Part shown: in pieces, positions 1-7,023 of the stretch
How positions within the stretch are numbered: position 1 is the first letter of the stretch
Layout: each line of letters begins with the position of its first letter
Translations under genes and position numbers: made by a program
The notes under the pieces: model-generated
Databases searched by the model: none
Told to the model about the DNA's origin: nothing
The model's input: only the letters and a program-made list of their open reading frames with translations
Assembly (NCBI GenBank): GCA_937928385.1
Contig: CALEZD010000004.1
Location: 1-30,406, forward strand
Reading direction: 5' to 3'
Origin: an uncultured Bacteroidota bacterium
GTDB taxonomy: Bacteria > Bacteroidota > Bacteroidia > Chitinophagales > Chitinophagaceae
DNA: 30,406 bases

Positions 1-383
1 TCCGCTTCGTCTTGTTTGTCTATATAGCTGAATACTGCATATTTAATACCTGATGTGATAATGCGCAGCACGTAAAAGGTAAATATTACCATGAGCGCTA
101 TATGGATAATATTGTATGCCTTATCTGAAATCTGTAGGGTACTGATAGCTATATACCCACCACCAAAATATAACATAGGTACTACAGATGCCCTGACTAC
201 CTCTATCAGAAAATCGTCCAGTTGTGTACTGGTACGTTCAGCCAGCTTTTTCAGGTAGCGTATCAGCAGGTATTTAAATACCCTTACCAGGATGTATATA
301 CCGGCAAATATCCCAATAGCAATTACCCACTCCTTCAGTGTATTGCCCAGGAGAAGCCTGTTCATTATATTATCCATATTCAT
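1..383 (-). CDS. MscS-family mechanosensitive channel, N-terminal part (cut by window edge)
   Basis: Reading from an ATG at 383 leftwards gives an open frame of 127 codons that leaves the window without a stop, so this is the N-terminal part only. It holds a short amphipathic start, a membrane helix (about residues 19-36), a basic linker ending in a 'TQLDDF' stretch, and two more hydrophobic segments (about 60-80 and 88-110). The basic helix followed by 'T-QLDDFLIE' is typical of MscS-type small-conductance channels of Bacteroidota. These release solutes from the cytoplasm through the inner membrane on hypo-osmotic shock. The pore helix and the cytoplasmic beta domain would lie outside the window, so the family call is inferred. 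A second ATG at 377 is in frame. It lies 58 nt downstream of the racemase gene on the same strand and may be the last gene of that operon. Confidence 0.6.
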   Translation of the reverse strand, partial: MNMDNIMNRLLLGNTLKEWVIAIGIFAGIYILVRVFKYLLIRYLKKLAERTSTQLDDFLIEVVRASVVPMLYFGGGYIAISTLQISDKAYNIIHIALMVIFTFYVLRIITSGIKYAVFSYIDKQDEA

Positions 384-441
384 AAATAACTCTATTAAGG
401 CTGTAATTTAACATGCCCGTGTTAAATAAACTTTACCGTTA

Positions 442-1581
442 TTATTTCAAATGTTTCAGTTGAGGTTCAGGCACAGGTAGTGGTTCTTCCGAACCGGGTA
501 ATACATCCGTTCTCTCCAATTTCTTTTCTACATACTCTGAATTCATTACCCGTAATGTACCCATATAGGTCATGCTGAACTCCAGCAAATCACCTACTTT
601 ATATCCTTTGGGGTTTTCACCCAAGTCTACCACTATCATATCAGAGCTTTCGCCCACTACTTTAATATGCTTGTCTACCGGCAACAGGTGGTCAGACTCT
701 ATATCCAGTAGCCCCAGGTCTATTATGGCCCTGTAGGATGATTGTTGTTCCTGCTGTTGGTCGAACTCTTTCACATCTCCTGTCAGGTTGTGACCCAGTT
801 CGCCCATAGGCACATTTGGCTTTTCAGTCAGTTCTATTATTTCAGCGTATAACTTGAAAACATCATTATGCATCTGGTCGAAAGGCCGGTTGTTATACAC
901 GTCCGTACCCAGGAACAATGTCTCCCCTACCCTGAAATGATTAACACCTTCGGGCAACAGATGTTGGAATATCAATGGTATGGTAACTGAAGAGCCACCG
1001 GATACATAAGGTATCTTTTTATTGAACTTGGCTTCAATCAGTTCTTTGTACAAGCTGAGTTGTATCAGTTTATCATGATTGGGTAACACACCATACATAC
1101 AGGTAAGATTGGTGCCTATGCCTATCACCTCTATATTGGGCAGTTCAAACACCTTTGCATAAAAATCTATAAAATCTTCACGCATCACCCCCTCACGCAG
1201 TTCGCCCAGTTCAATCATAATGATCACCTTATGGGTCTTACCCTGTTGCACGGCAGCTTCAGACAACAGTTTGATGGTCTCAAACTCGGTATTGAAACTG
1301 ACATCTGCATATTCTACTATCTTGCGCACAGAACGCCTTGGCGGCGGTTTTATATAGGCTGTTTCTACATCCGGGTTGATTGCCTTTATACGCCTGAGAT
1401 TGGTCACACGGGAGTCGCATATTTCTTTTACGCCCAATGCTAGCAACACCTCAAGGTATTTTTTATTGCCGCAGAGCAGCTTAGTGACCACACTCCATTT
1501 TACACCGTTCTGCTGAAACAGGTCATCCAGGTATTGATAGTTGTCGGCCAGCTTATCGGTATTCAGTGTTACAAATGCCAT
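442..1581 (-). CDS. PLP-dependent amino-acid racemase, alanine/ornithine racemase family
   Basis: This 379-residue protein has the alanine-racemase-type TIM barrel. Near the N-terminus is the PLP lysine (K34) in 'WSVVTKLLCG', the pattern of the COG3457 group that includes clostridial ornithine racemase. Other family signatures are 'TNLTCMYG' (about 157-164), the glycine-rich phosphate-binding stretch 'VSGGSS' (about 196-201) and 'FRVGETLFLGTD' (about 219-230). The C-terminal 100 residues form a beta domain as in fold-III racemases. Such enzymes interconvert L- and D-amino acids (ornithine, alanine or relatives) in the cytoplasm; the substrate cannot be told from sequence. It starts 2 nt after the stop of the GNAT gene, so the two are surely cotranscribed, and an MscS gene follows. 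It is not the usual biosynthetic Alr, which has different motifs. Family confidence is high, substrate confidence low. Confidence 0.82.
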   Translation of the reverse strand: MAFVTLNTDKLADNYQYLDDLFQQNGVKWSVVTKLLCGNKKYLEVLLALGVKEICDSRVTNLRRIKAINPDVETAYIKPPPRRSVRKIVEYADVSFNTEFETIKLLSEAAVQQGKTHKVIIMIELGELREGVMREDFIDFYAKVFELPNIEVIGIGTNLTCMYGVLPNHDKLIQLSLYKELIEAKFNKKIPYVSGGSSVTIPLIFQHLLPEGVNHFRVGETLFLGTDVYNNRPFDQMHNDVFKLYAEIIELTEKPNVPMGELGHNLTGDVKEFDQQQEQQSSYRAIIDLGLLDIESDHLLPVDKHIKVVGESSDMIVVDLGENPKGYKVGDLLEFSMTYMGTLRVMNSEYVEKKLERTDVLPGSEEPLPVPEPQLKHLK

Positions 1582-1583
1582 GG

Positions 1584-2027
1584 TTATTTATTTTTCTTTA
1601 ACCGCATTTCAAGATACTTGTTCGTAAATCCCAGTTGCTCGTACAGTTGCTTTGCGGGATTATCCGGCTCTACATGCAACGCAATATCCCCGTTTGCAAC
1701 TTCAATGGCTTTTTTCATCATTTGCTTACCTATACCCTTGCCCCGGTATTCGCCATGCGTGGCTATATACACCAGTATATTATCAGGTATATACCCGTTC
1801 ATACCTGTTTCATTAACCACTACAGCTCCTGTTACTTTATCTCCATCTTTGGCTGCGAGCACAAACCCGCCGGGCCTGCCGCCATCGCCCAGCGAATAAC
1901 GCATAGCTTTAGCTATATCTTCTTTCGGATCGCCATACTGGTCCAGGTGTTGAAATAAAAAGTCGTTGATAGCGTTGAACTCCTGCTCATTGGGCTGCGC
2001 TGTTGGTGTATATGCATATATGTCCAT
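1584..2027 (-). CDS. GNAT-family N-acetyltransferase
   Basis: This 147-residue protein is a single GNAT domain. The acetyl-CoA pyrophosphate-binding motif A is 'YRGKGIGKQMM' (about residues 94-104), preceded by the beta-4 strand 'ILVYIATHG'. Motif B ends in 'AKQLYEQLGFTNKYLEMRL', the usual C-terminal strand. GNATs move acetyl from acetyl-CoA to an amine in the cytoplasm. It is the first gene of a minus-strand cluster, with its stop 2 nt before the racemase start, so the acetylated substrate may be an amino acid handled by that racemase. That link is inference from spacing only. The ATG at 2027 fits the domain start and no better candidate is visible. The exact acceptor is unknown. Confidence 0.85.
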   Translation of the reverse strand: MDIYAYTPTAQPNEQEFNAINDFLFQHLDQYGDPKEDIAKAMRYSLGDGGRPGGFVLAAKDGDKVTGAVVVNETGMNGYIPDNILVYIATHGEYRGKGIGKQMMKKAIEVANGDIALHVEPDNPAKQLYEQLGFTNKYLEMRLKKNK

Positions 2028-2322
2028 ACAAAATATTTAAATCAGCTATGAGCACGTGCACGTATAATAGTGTGCATTGAAAAAGACAACAACCGGCTGA
2101 GAAATAAACGTGCGATAAAAGCTGAAAGTGAGTCAGCCGGAATAGAATACCAGCAAAGGTACTAAAAATATTTTAGTGTATAAGATATACAGCAACAACA
2201 CAATATAAAACAATAAAAATGTATTTATCACAGCTTTGTACATGGCTGTTTGCATTATTTTAACTGCAATCAGTTTCAGGCTACTGTTATCAATACACTC
2301 TTTTTCCTTATTTTGCAGCCTG

Positions 2323-2631
2323 ATGAAAAAACTGCTCGCAGGTATATTATTACTCATTATCTCCTTCCAGGCACTACCTGTAAAGGAACTGGGTAAAATA
2401 TTGTACCTCGGGCTGATAACTGAAGAGATACACGAAATAGAGGGTGATACAGAAGGGCCTGTAAAAATAAAACCGGCGAAGCTGGAAACTAGCTGTAAGC
2501 CCGGTAATGGCTACCAACCCGTACTTAACCGCCACCTATCTGCAATGGCCATGATAGCGGTACACCGAACCGACTATTTTCTACGTCAATACATACCCGA
2601 TATACTAACGCCACCCCCCAACCTGTCTTAA
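2323..2631 (+). CDS. small exported protein of unknown function
   Basis: I do not recognise this 102-residue protein. It opens with a clean signal peptide or membrane anchor ('MKKLLAGILLLIISFQALP'). The remainder is short and hydrophilic, with an acidic stretch ('EIHEIEGDTEG', about 38-48), a single Cys (about 60) and a proline-rich C-terminus. An upstream in-frame start at 2236 would put a charged, poorly fitting extension ahead of the signal peptide, so the ATG at 2323 is chosen. A near-match to the Bacteroidota -7 box (TTATTTTG, 2308-2315) ends only 7 nt before the ATG, which also argues against a longer protein and suggests a very short leader. It stands alone between the divergent GNAT gene and the carbonic anhydrase gene. 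Confidence 0.55.
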   Translation: MKKLLAGILLLIISFQALPVKELGKILYLGLITEEIHEIEGDTEGPVKIKPAKLETSCKPGNGYQPVLNRHLSAMAMIAVHRTDYFLRQYIPDILTPPPNLS

Positions 2632-2777
2632 TAATTTCTTACTGCAATAGCTATACAAATACAGGCAGGCGCCTGTTATAAGGCTATCATATACGTACTA
2701 ACCATATTTCTCGATACAGCAGGTTGTAATTCAATCATGCTTTTCAATTATATCATTCAACAATAAATACAATTACG

Positions 2778-3458
2778 ATGGCAGGTATACATAAAATAGA
2801 ATACATACCACAAGATATTACCCCGGCAAGTGCTATACAGCTGCTAAGAGATGGCAACTTCAGGTTTGTAAACAACCTGAAACTGAACCGCGACCTGCTG
2901 GAACAGGTGAACGCCACCAAGGACGGACAGTGGCCTTTCGCAGCCATACTCAGTTGCATGGACTCACGCACATCGGCAGAACTTATATTCGACCTGGGGC
3001 TGGGTGACATCTTCAGCATACGCATAGCGGGCAATGTAACATCGGAAAATGTACTGGGCAGCCTGGAATTTGCAACAGCCGTTGCAGGCTCTAAACTGAT
3101 AGTAGTACTGGGACATACCAACTGCGGGGCGATTAAAGGCGCATGCGATAACGTAGAACTGGGCAACCTGTCAAAACTGTTGCACCATATTAAACCGGCC
3201 GTGGCACAGGAAACCTCAACAAAAGAAAACAGGAATGGCAAAAACCTTGAATTTGTAAATGAGGTGGCCAAACTGAATGTACACCATACAGTAAAGGAAA
3301 TTATGGCCGGTAGTGATATAATAGCCGATCTGCTGAAAAAAGGCACAATTGACATGGTGCCTGCTATGTATGACATAGCTACCGGCGAGGTGAGCTTTTA
3401 TGACAGTGTAAACGGGGTTAAGGCCGGACAACCGGCTAATAGTATCGCTGCTAACTAG
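2778..3458 (+). CDS. beta-class carbonic anhydrase
   Basis: This 226-residue enzyme interconverts CO2 and bicarbonate in the cytoplasm. The beta-class signature is complete: zinc ligands C60, H113 and C116, with the D62-R64 catalytic pair in 'SCMDSRTS', and the second motif 'LGHTNCGAIKGA'. The stretch 'RIAGNV' (82-87) and the C-terminal 'VPAMYDIATGEVSFYD' strand are also typical. The length is normal for the family. There is no signal peptide, so it is cytosolic; a likely role is supplying bicarbonate to carboxylases such as the acetyl-CoA carboxylase encoded further along (accD), which is inference. It is preceded by 146 non-coding bases without an obvious promoter box and followed by a hairpin at 3464-3496. 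Confidence 0.95.
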   Translation: MAGIHKIEYIPQDITPASAIQLLRDGNFRFVNNLKLNRDLLEQVNATKDGQWPFAAILSCMDSRTSAELIFDLGLGDIFSIRIAGNVTSENVLGSLEFATAVAGSKLIVVLGHTNCGAIKGACDNVELGNLSKLLHHIKPAVAQETSTKENRNGKNLEFVNEVAKLNVHHTVKEIMAGSDIIADLLKKGTIDMVPAMYDIATGEVSFYDSVNGVKAGQPANSIAAN

Positions 3459-3463
3459 TGGGA

Positions 3464-3496
3464 AATGAGGGGGGTGTATCTGCACATCCCCTCATT
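3464..3496 (+). terminator. hairpin after carbonic anhydrase gene, probable terminator
   Basis: AATGAGGGG (3464-3472) pairs with CCCCTCATT (3488-3496), a perfect 9-bp stem, with extra TGT/ACA pairing in the loop. It starts 5 nt after the stop codon. There is no T-run after it, so termination efficiency is uncertain. Confidence 0.55.
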
Positions 3497-3604
3497 CGCC
3501 TACTTTCCACTCATTGAGCAAGTAAGTATAATGCCGGATTAACTGTAGCCTAAGGTTAAGGAATAAACTTTAACCACTTTATAAAATTCTATCAATAAAA
3601 ACGC

Positions 3605-3612
3605 TACCTTTA
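3605..3612 (+). promoter_or_regulatory. -7 promoter box of the cold-shock gene
   Basis: TACCTTTA matches the Bacteroidota -7 consensus TAnnTTTG in seven of eight positions and lies 26 nt before the cold-shock start codon. The AT-rich leader between them is short. Confidence 0.5.
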
Positions 3613-3638
3613 AATCTCTTTAATTAAATATTATTACA

Positions 3639-3830
3639 ATGCCAGAAGGTACAGTTAAGTTTTTCAATGAATCAAAAGGTTTTGGTTTTATTACTCCCGA
3701 AGCAGGAGGCAAAGATGTATTTGTTCATAGCTCGGGGCTTCTGGACAATATCCAGGAAGGAGATAAAGTCTCTTACGAGATAGAAGATACACCCAAAGGA
3801 GCAAGCGCGGTAAAAGTAAAACGCCTTTAA
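3639..3830 (+). CDS. cold-shock-domain protein (CspA family)
   Basis: This 63-residue protein is one complete cold-shock domain, the normal length. RNP1 is 'KGFGFI' (13-18) and RNP2 is 'VFVHSS' (27-32), the two nucleic-acid-binding strands. The opening 'EGTVKFFNESKG' and closing 'AVKVKRL' are family hallmarks. Such proteins bind single-stranded RNA and DNA and act as RNA chaperones in the cytoplasm. Whether this one is cold-induced cannot be read from the sequence. The gene is monocistronic: it has its own promoter-like box at 3605 and a strong hairpin at 3948-3983. Confidence 0.95.
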   Translation: MPEGTVKFFNESKGFGFITPEAGGKDVFVHSSGLLDNIQEGDKVSYEIEDTPKGASAVKVKRL

Positions 3831-3947
3831 GTAACAACACAGGTGTACAGCTTACGGCCTTACACAAGTACCTGATTGTTAAAGCTTTCATCGTTTCTTA
3901 TGCATGATATGATTGTCATGTACAGACCGTTGTGAACGTCAACCATT

Positions 3948-3983
3948 AAAGAATAAGGGGAGCCAAAGCTCCCCTTATTCTTT
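3948..3983. terminator. strong bidirectional hairpin between convergent genes
   Basis: AAAGAATAAGGGGAGC (3948-3963) and its exact complement (3968-3983) form a perfect 16-bp stem around a CAAA loop. The arms end in A-rich and T-rich runs, so it can work as an intrinsic terminator on either strand, for the cold-shock gene on plus and the TPR gene on minus. The TPR stop codon (3975-3977) lies inside the right arm. Confidence 0.85.
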
Positions 3984-4826
3984 ATACCCTTCCAAAGAAG
4001 CTATAGCGCGTTCAAGAAAAAATTTCCTCACCTGGTAGGGATACACTTCGTAACGTGCATTATCCTCATTAATAAAATATCCTTTCCTTATCAGGCTGTC
4101 CACTTCATATAATAATGCAAGGGCTTCTTTTTTATGCCCTGTACGCGAGAGGGATAGAGCCTTATAATATTTGGCATCGGGCAGGTAAGGGTTCAATCCC
4201 AGGCTCTTGTTGAAACATGCTATAGCGCTGTCATCATTATCCTGCTCATACCAGGTAACACCCACATAAAACCAATGCAGGTAATGCGCCCATTCAGGCC
4301 CGTGTTGTTTTGTCTTATGATCTATGCATTGCTGTACCATCTGGCGGGCGGAGTCAAAATTATCTAACTGCAAATGGCAAAGGCCGATGAAGAAATCGTA
4401 AGGATGATCCATCACTCCACTATTACCATTCAGTGCCTTTGCCCCGTAGAAATCTTCCATCGCTTCGCGGTAATCCCTGCTGAAGATGCAACGTGTATAC
4501 CCACGATAAGGCATGTACTTGTGCGGATCGTATTTAACAGCGCTGTCGAGAAAAGGTTTAGCCAGGTCATGCTTCATCTGCTTGCTGAGTGGCATGGACT
4601 TTTGCTGCCAGAAATAAGCCCGCCATGGCGCTATGGCCAGTGCACTGTCTAAATACCTTTGCCTTTGCTGCGAAAACAGCCTTACTGAATTCGCTTTTCG
4701 CCAGTAATATTCCACCTTTGCGGAATCCTCCAGCGATAATGGGCGGGGCGTGTATTTGGTATCAGTCTGGGCAAGCCCTGAATAGCAGGCAATAAATGCG
4801 GCCAGCAATAGTAGTGAATGTCTCAT
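3975..4826 (-). CDS. secreted tetratricopeptide-repeat protein
   Basis: Starting at the ATG at 4826 gives 283 residues with a clear signal peptide ('MRHSLLLLAAFIACYSGLAQ'). Longer in-frame starts (up to 4862) would hide the signal peptide behind 12 residues and sit on a promoter-like box (CAAATTTG on the minus strand), so they are rejected. The mature protein is alpha-helical with degenerate TPR units, for example 'AKPFLDSAVKYDPHKYMPYRGY', 'DSARQMVQQC' and 'DSAIACFNKSLGLNPYLPDAKYYKALSLSRTG'. TPR domains are protein-binding scaffolds, and the partner is unknown. It is likely periplasmic. It is convergent with the cold-shock gene, shares its terminator hairpin, and diverges from the GNAT gene at 4918. 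Confidence 0.8.
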   Translation of the reverse strand: MRHSLLLLAAFIACYSGLAQTDTKYTPRPLSLEDSAKVEYYWRKANSVRLFSQQRQRYLDSALAIAPWRAYFWQQKSMPLSKQMKHDLAKPFLDSAVKYDPHKYMPYRGYTRCIFSRDYREAMEDFYGAKALNGNSGVMDHPYDFFIGLCHLQLDNFDSARQMVQQCIDHKTKQHGPEWAHYLHWFYVGVTWYEQDNDDSAIACFNKSLGLNPYLPDAKYYKALSLSRTGHKKEALALLYEVDSLIRKGYFINEDNARYEVYPYQVRKFFLERAIASLEGYKE

Positions 4827-4891
4827 AAGGCAGTATTTTGTGTAATGCATGAAGACATACACAAATTTGCAATAAATAGTTAAAAGCGAGT

Positions 4892-4899
4892 TAGGTTTG
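4892..4899 (+). promoter_or_regulatory. -7 promoter box of the PhnO-like GNAT gene
   Basis: TAGGTTTG is an exact match to the TAnnTTTG consensus, 18 nt before the ATG at 4918. Confidence 0.55.
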
Positions 4900-4917
4900 T
4901 GTTAAAGAAAAAACGGT

Positions 4918-5355
4918 ATGAATGAGCTAACTGTAAGAAATGCTACAGCGGCTGACGCAGAACATATATACCAATTTGTATGCCTGCTGGAGGATATGAA
5001 CTTTGACAGGCAATTGTTTGAGCAATATTACCTGCGCAACATCAGCCATCCTGAATACTATTACCTGCTGGCTGTGGATGGTGGCACGCCGGTGGGTTAC
5101 CTGAGTTGCCACGGACAATTATTGCTACACCACCTGAATTATGTTTATGAAATACAGGAGCTATTTGTAGAAAATGATTACAGGGGCAAAGGCATAGGCA
5201 GGATATTGATTGAGCACCTGCGCCAACTACTGAAGGACAAAGACTACGACATGCTGGAAGTAGCCTGCGGGTTCAAACGCCCCGAGTCGCATCTGTTCTA
5301 CGAACAGGTGGGTTTCAGCAGGACGCATTATAAGTTTACTATGCGGAAGTGGTAA
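4918..5355 (+). CDS. PhnO-like GNAT acetyltransferase
   Basis: This 145-residue protein is a single GNAT domain with motif A 'YRGKGIGRIL' (about 89-98). Several features recall aminoalkylphosphonate N-acetyltransferase PhnO as I know it from enterobacteria: the 'LHHLNYVYEIQELFV' stretch (about 70-84), the 'FDRQLFEQYY' helix near residue 30, and the end 'RPESHLFYEQVGFSRTHYKFT'. PhnO acetylates the amino group of aminoalkylphosphonates using acetyl-CoA. No phosphonate C-P lyase or transport genes lie nearby, so the substrate may be different, for example another small primary amine or an aminoglycoside-like compound. The gene has its own promoter box and appears monocistronic. GNAT call is certain, PhnO likeness is recognition by eye. 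Confidence 0.85.
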   Translation: MNELTVRNATAADAEHIYQFVCLLEDMNFDRQLFEQYYLRNISHPEYYYLLAVDGGTPVGYLSCHGQLLLHHLNYVYEIQELFVENDYRGKGIGRILIEHLRQLLKDKDYDMLEVACGFKRPESHLFYEQVGFSRTHYKFTMRKW

Positions 5356-5485
5356 GAAGAACCAACTCGATAGTTGCCCGTATCCCGTCTCTATGTTGAA
5401 ATAACAACCAACCTCACCCTTTACCCAGTCCGGTTAACTCATTTCCCTCCTGCACAGTCTCTTTTATTACAGCATCAGGTCAGCC

Positions 5486-5536
5486 ATAGAGCATCTTAAT
5501 GGCAAGCATGAGCGGATTTTGAAAATCTTGCTCTAT
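5486..5536. repeat. nested inverted repeat upstream of DUF4345 gene
   Basis: ATAGAGCA (5486-5493) is the exact complement of TGCTCTAT (5529-5536), and inside it GATTTT (5515-5520) pairs with AAAATC (5522-5527). It lies in the 233-bp gap between the GNAT and DUF4345 genes and could be a weak terminator of the first or a regulatory structure for the second. Confidence 0.4.
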
Positions 5537-5563
5537 ACCAAGATTTAGTTTTCCGGGTGGGGA

Positions 5564-5571
5564 CATTTTTG
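5564..5571 (+). promoter_or_regulatory. -7 promoter box of the DUF4345 gene
   Basis: CATTTTTG matches TAnnTTTG in seven of eight positions and ends 17 nt before the ATG at 5589. Confidence 0.4.
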
Positions 5572-5588
5572 CATAAAATTTATAAGAT

Positions 5589-6014
5589 ATGAACAAGAAC
5601 AAAATCATTAACATCGTATCGGCTGTTTTCATTTTATGCTCAGCCTTTTCTTTACTCATGGTCAGCCTGATGGCGATGGCCAACCCGCAATCGGTAATGG
5701 ACCTGGTGCAAGTACAACTGCCCAATACGGATGCCTTTAGCTCCATCAGGGGCATATATGGCGGCGTGGGGCTGGTTATCATTATCCAATTGGTGTACCT
5801 GCTCATCAAAGACAGGAAGAAAGCACTGGCATTCCTCAGTTTGTTTTGGGGGGCTTATGCTGTATCGCGCCTCATTACCATAGCGGCAGAGGGCTCGCTG
5901 GGGGCGTTCGGCTCACAGTGGCTGATGATAGAAAGTGTGTTCTGTGTATTGTCAGCAGTATTGTACACATTGTACCGCAAGCCGCAGCCGGCACGCACTA
6001 TCAGCCTGGCGTAA
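5589..6014 (+). CDS. DUF4345-type four-helix membrane protein
   Basis: The 141-residue product has four hydrophobic helices (about 10-32, 55-73, 80-98 and 105-125). Between helices 1 and 2 is the conserved 'SSIRGIYGGVGLV' stretch, and helix 3 carries 'WGAYAVSRLITIAAEG'. A conserved Arg-Gly pair and a second Arg in this layout are typical of the DUF4345 family of small inner-membrane proteins, whose function is unknown. The gene appears to stand alone, with a -7 box upstream and a very strong terminator right after it. The domain assignment is from memory of the pattern. Confidence 0.75.
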   Translation: MNKNKIINIVSAVFILCSAFSLLMVSLMAMANPQSVMDLVQVQLPNTDAFSSIRGIYGGVGLVIIIQLVYLLIKDRKKALAFLSLFWGAYAVSRLITIAAEGSLGAFGSQWLMIESVFCVLSAVLYTLYRKPQPARTISLA

Positions 6015-6020
6015 TGCTAT

Positions 6021-6063
6021 ATTGTAGCGTGTAGCGGATGCTACACGCTACAATCCTGTTTTT
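6021..6063 (+). terminator. strong intrinsic terminator
   Basis: ATTGTAGCGTGTAGC (6021-6035) pairs perfectly over 15 bp with 6040-6054 around a GGAT loop, and a T-run follows (6059-6063). It begins 7 nt after the DUF4345 stop codon. Confidence 0.9.
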
Positions 6064-6120
6064 CCGTTTAATGACCGTAACTTCAATTTATAAAACAACA
6101 AGAGTATTATATTCACCATC

Positions 6121-7023
6121 ATGAGGCTTTTGCTATTCATACCCCTTCTGCTTCTGTCATATACTTGTTACTGCCAGGATATATCCGGGAAGTGGACCGG
6201 GAATTACGGCAAGAGTTTCTTTGACATCGATGTCAACAAACTGGAAGTAAATATTGAATTGTATAATGACTCACTTGTAAAGGGCACATCCCGATTAGCA
6301 TACGGCAAGGATAAATACGAGTATTACGTAATCAACGGCATATACCGGAAGCAGGATTCCACAATATATTTTTCCGAGGACAAAGAGATTGATGTAAATG
6401 TAGGCATGATGACTACTAACGTAATGGGCAACTACACTATGAAGCTAAAAGTGTACGACACCGTCATGCGCCTTGAAGGCAAGTGGCGTGAAAATGGAGA
6501 CGACCTCTTCAATATGATGACTTCCCGTGTATGGCTGGAAAAAAGCAGTAAGAAAACTCCATCTGTCGAACCTGCGAAAATTGTAACCACTGCAACAGAA
6601 GTGAAAACACCAATTATTAAAGATACACAAGGCAAAAAAACAAAAGACCGCGAAATCATCATTCAGCGGCAGATAGATATTGATACCATAGAGCAGGATT
6701 CTATCAGGATAGATATCATAGACAATGCCCGTATTGACAATGATGTAATCTCACTCTACCTGGATGATAGCCTGGTTATACACAAACAAACAATTTCAAA
6801 AGACCCGATAACACTATATATTTTCCTGGACAGGTACCATACTTTTCGCAGCCTGAGGCTGGTAGCCGAAAGCTATGGCTCTATGCCGCCATGTACTGCC
6901 CATATAAAGGTATCTACCTGCCAGTCCATCCATACATTCGACCTGCGCAGCACCTACCAGTATGATGCAATGATAGAGTTCTATTTAAAAGGCACCCGGA
7001 AGGTTAATCCACCAGTTCGGTAA
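6121..7023 (+). CDS. secreted two-domain protein of unknown function
   Basis: The 300-residue protein begins with a signal peptide ('MRLLLFIPLLLLSYTCYCQ'). Residues 20-140 form a beta-rich, lipocalin-like region opening with 'ISGKWTGNYG', which recurs in secreted Bacteroidota proteins and ends 'RVWLEKSS'. A Lys/Thr-rich linker (about 143-180) leads to a C-terminal domain (about 190-300) with 'ARIDNDVISLYLDDSLV', then 'LRLVAESYGSMPPCTAHIKV' and a closing beta strand. I recognise this last pattern from other Chitinophagaceae secreted proteins but know no function. The 3' end overlaps the convergent phosphatase gene by 20 bp. No promoter box is obvious; an AT-rich stretch lies at 6083-6120. Confidence 0.7.
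   Translation: MRLLLFIPLLLLSYTCYCQDISGKWTGNYGKSFFDIDVNKLEVNIELYNDSLVKGTSRLAYGKDKYEYYVINGIYRKQDSTIYFSEDKEIDVNVGMMTTNVMGNYTMKLKVYDTVMRLEGKWRENGDDLFNMMTSRVWLEKSSKKTPSVEPAKIVTTATEVKTPIIKDTQGKKTKDREIIIQRQIDIDTIEQDSIRIDIIDNARIDNDVISLYLDDSLVIHKQTISKDPITLYIFLDRYHTFRSLRLVAESYGSMPPCTAHIKVSTCQSIHTFDLRSTYQYDAMIEFYLKGTRKVNPPVR

Noticed and set aside
2052..2059. Palindrome GCACGTGC upstream of the GNAT gene
   Set aside because: An 8-bp palindrome is expected by chance in a 30-kb window, and no second copy or promoter overlap supports an operator.
2753..3376. 207-codon minus-strand frame opposite the carbonic anhydrase
   Set aside because: Ser/Phe-rich shadow of a gene whose zinc ligands are all present.
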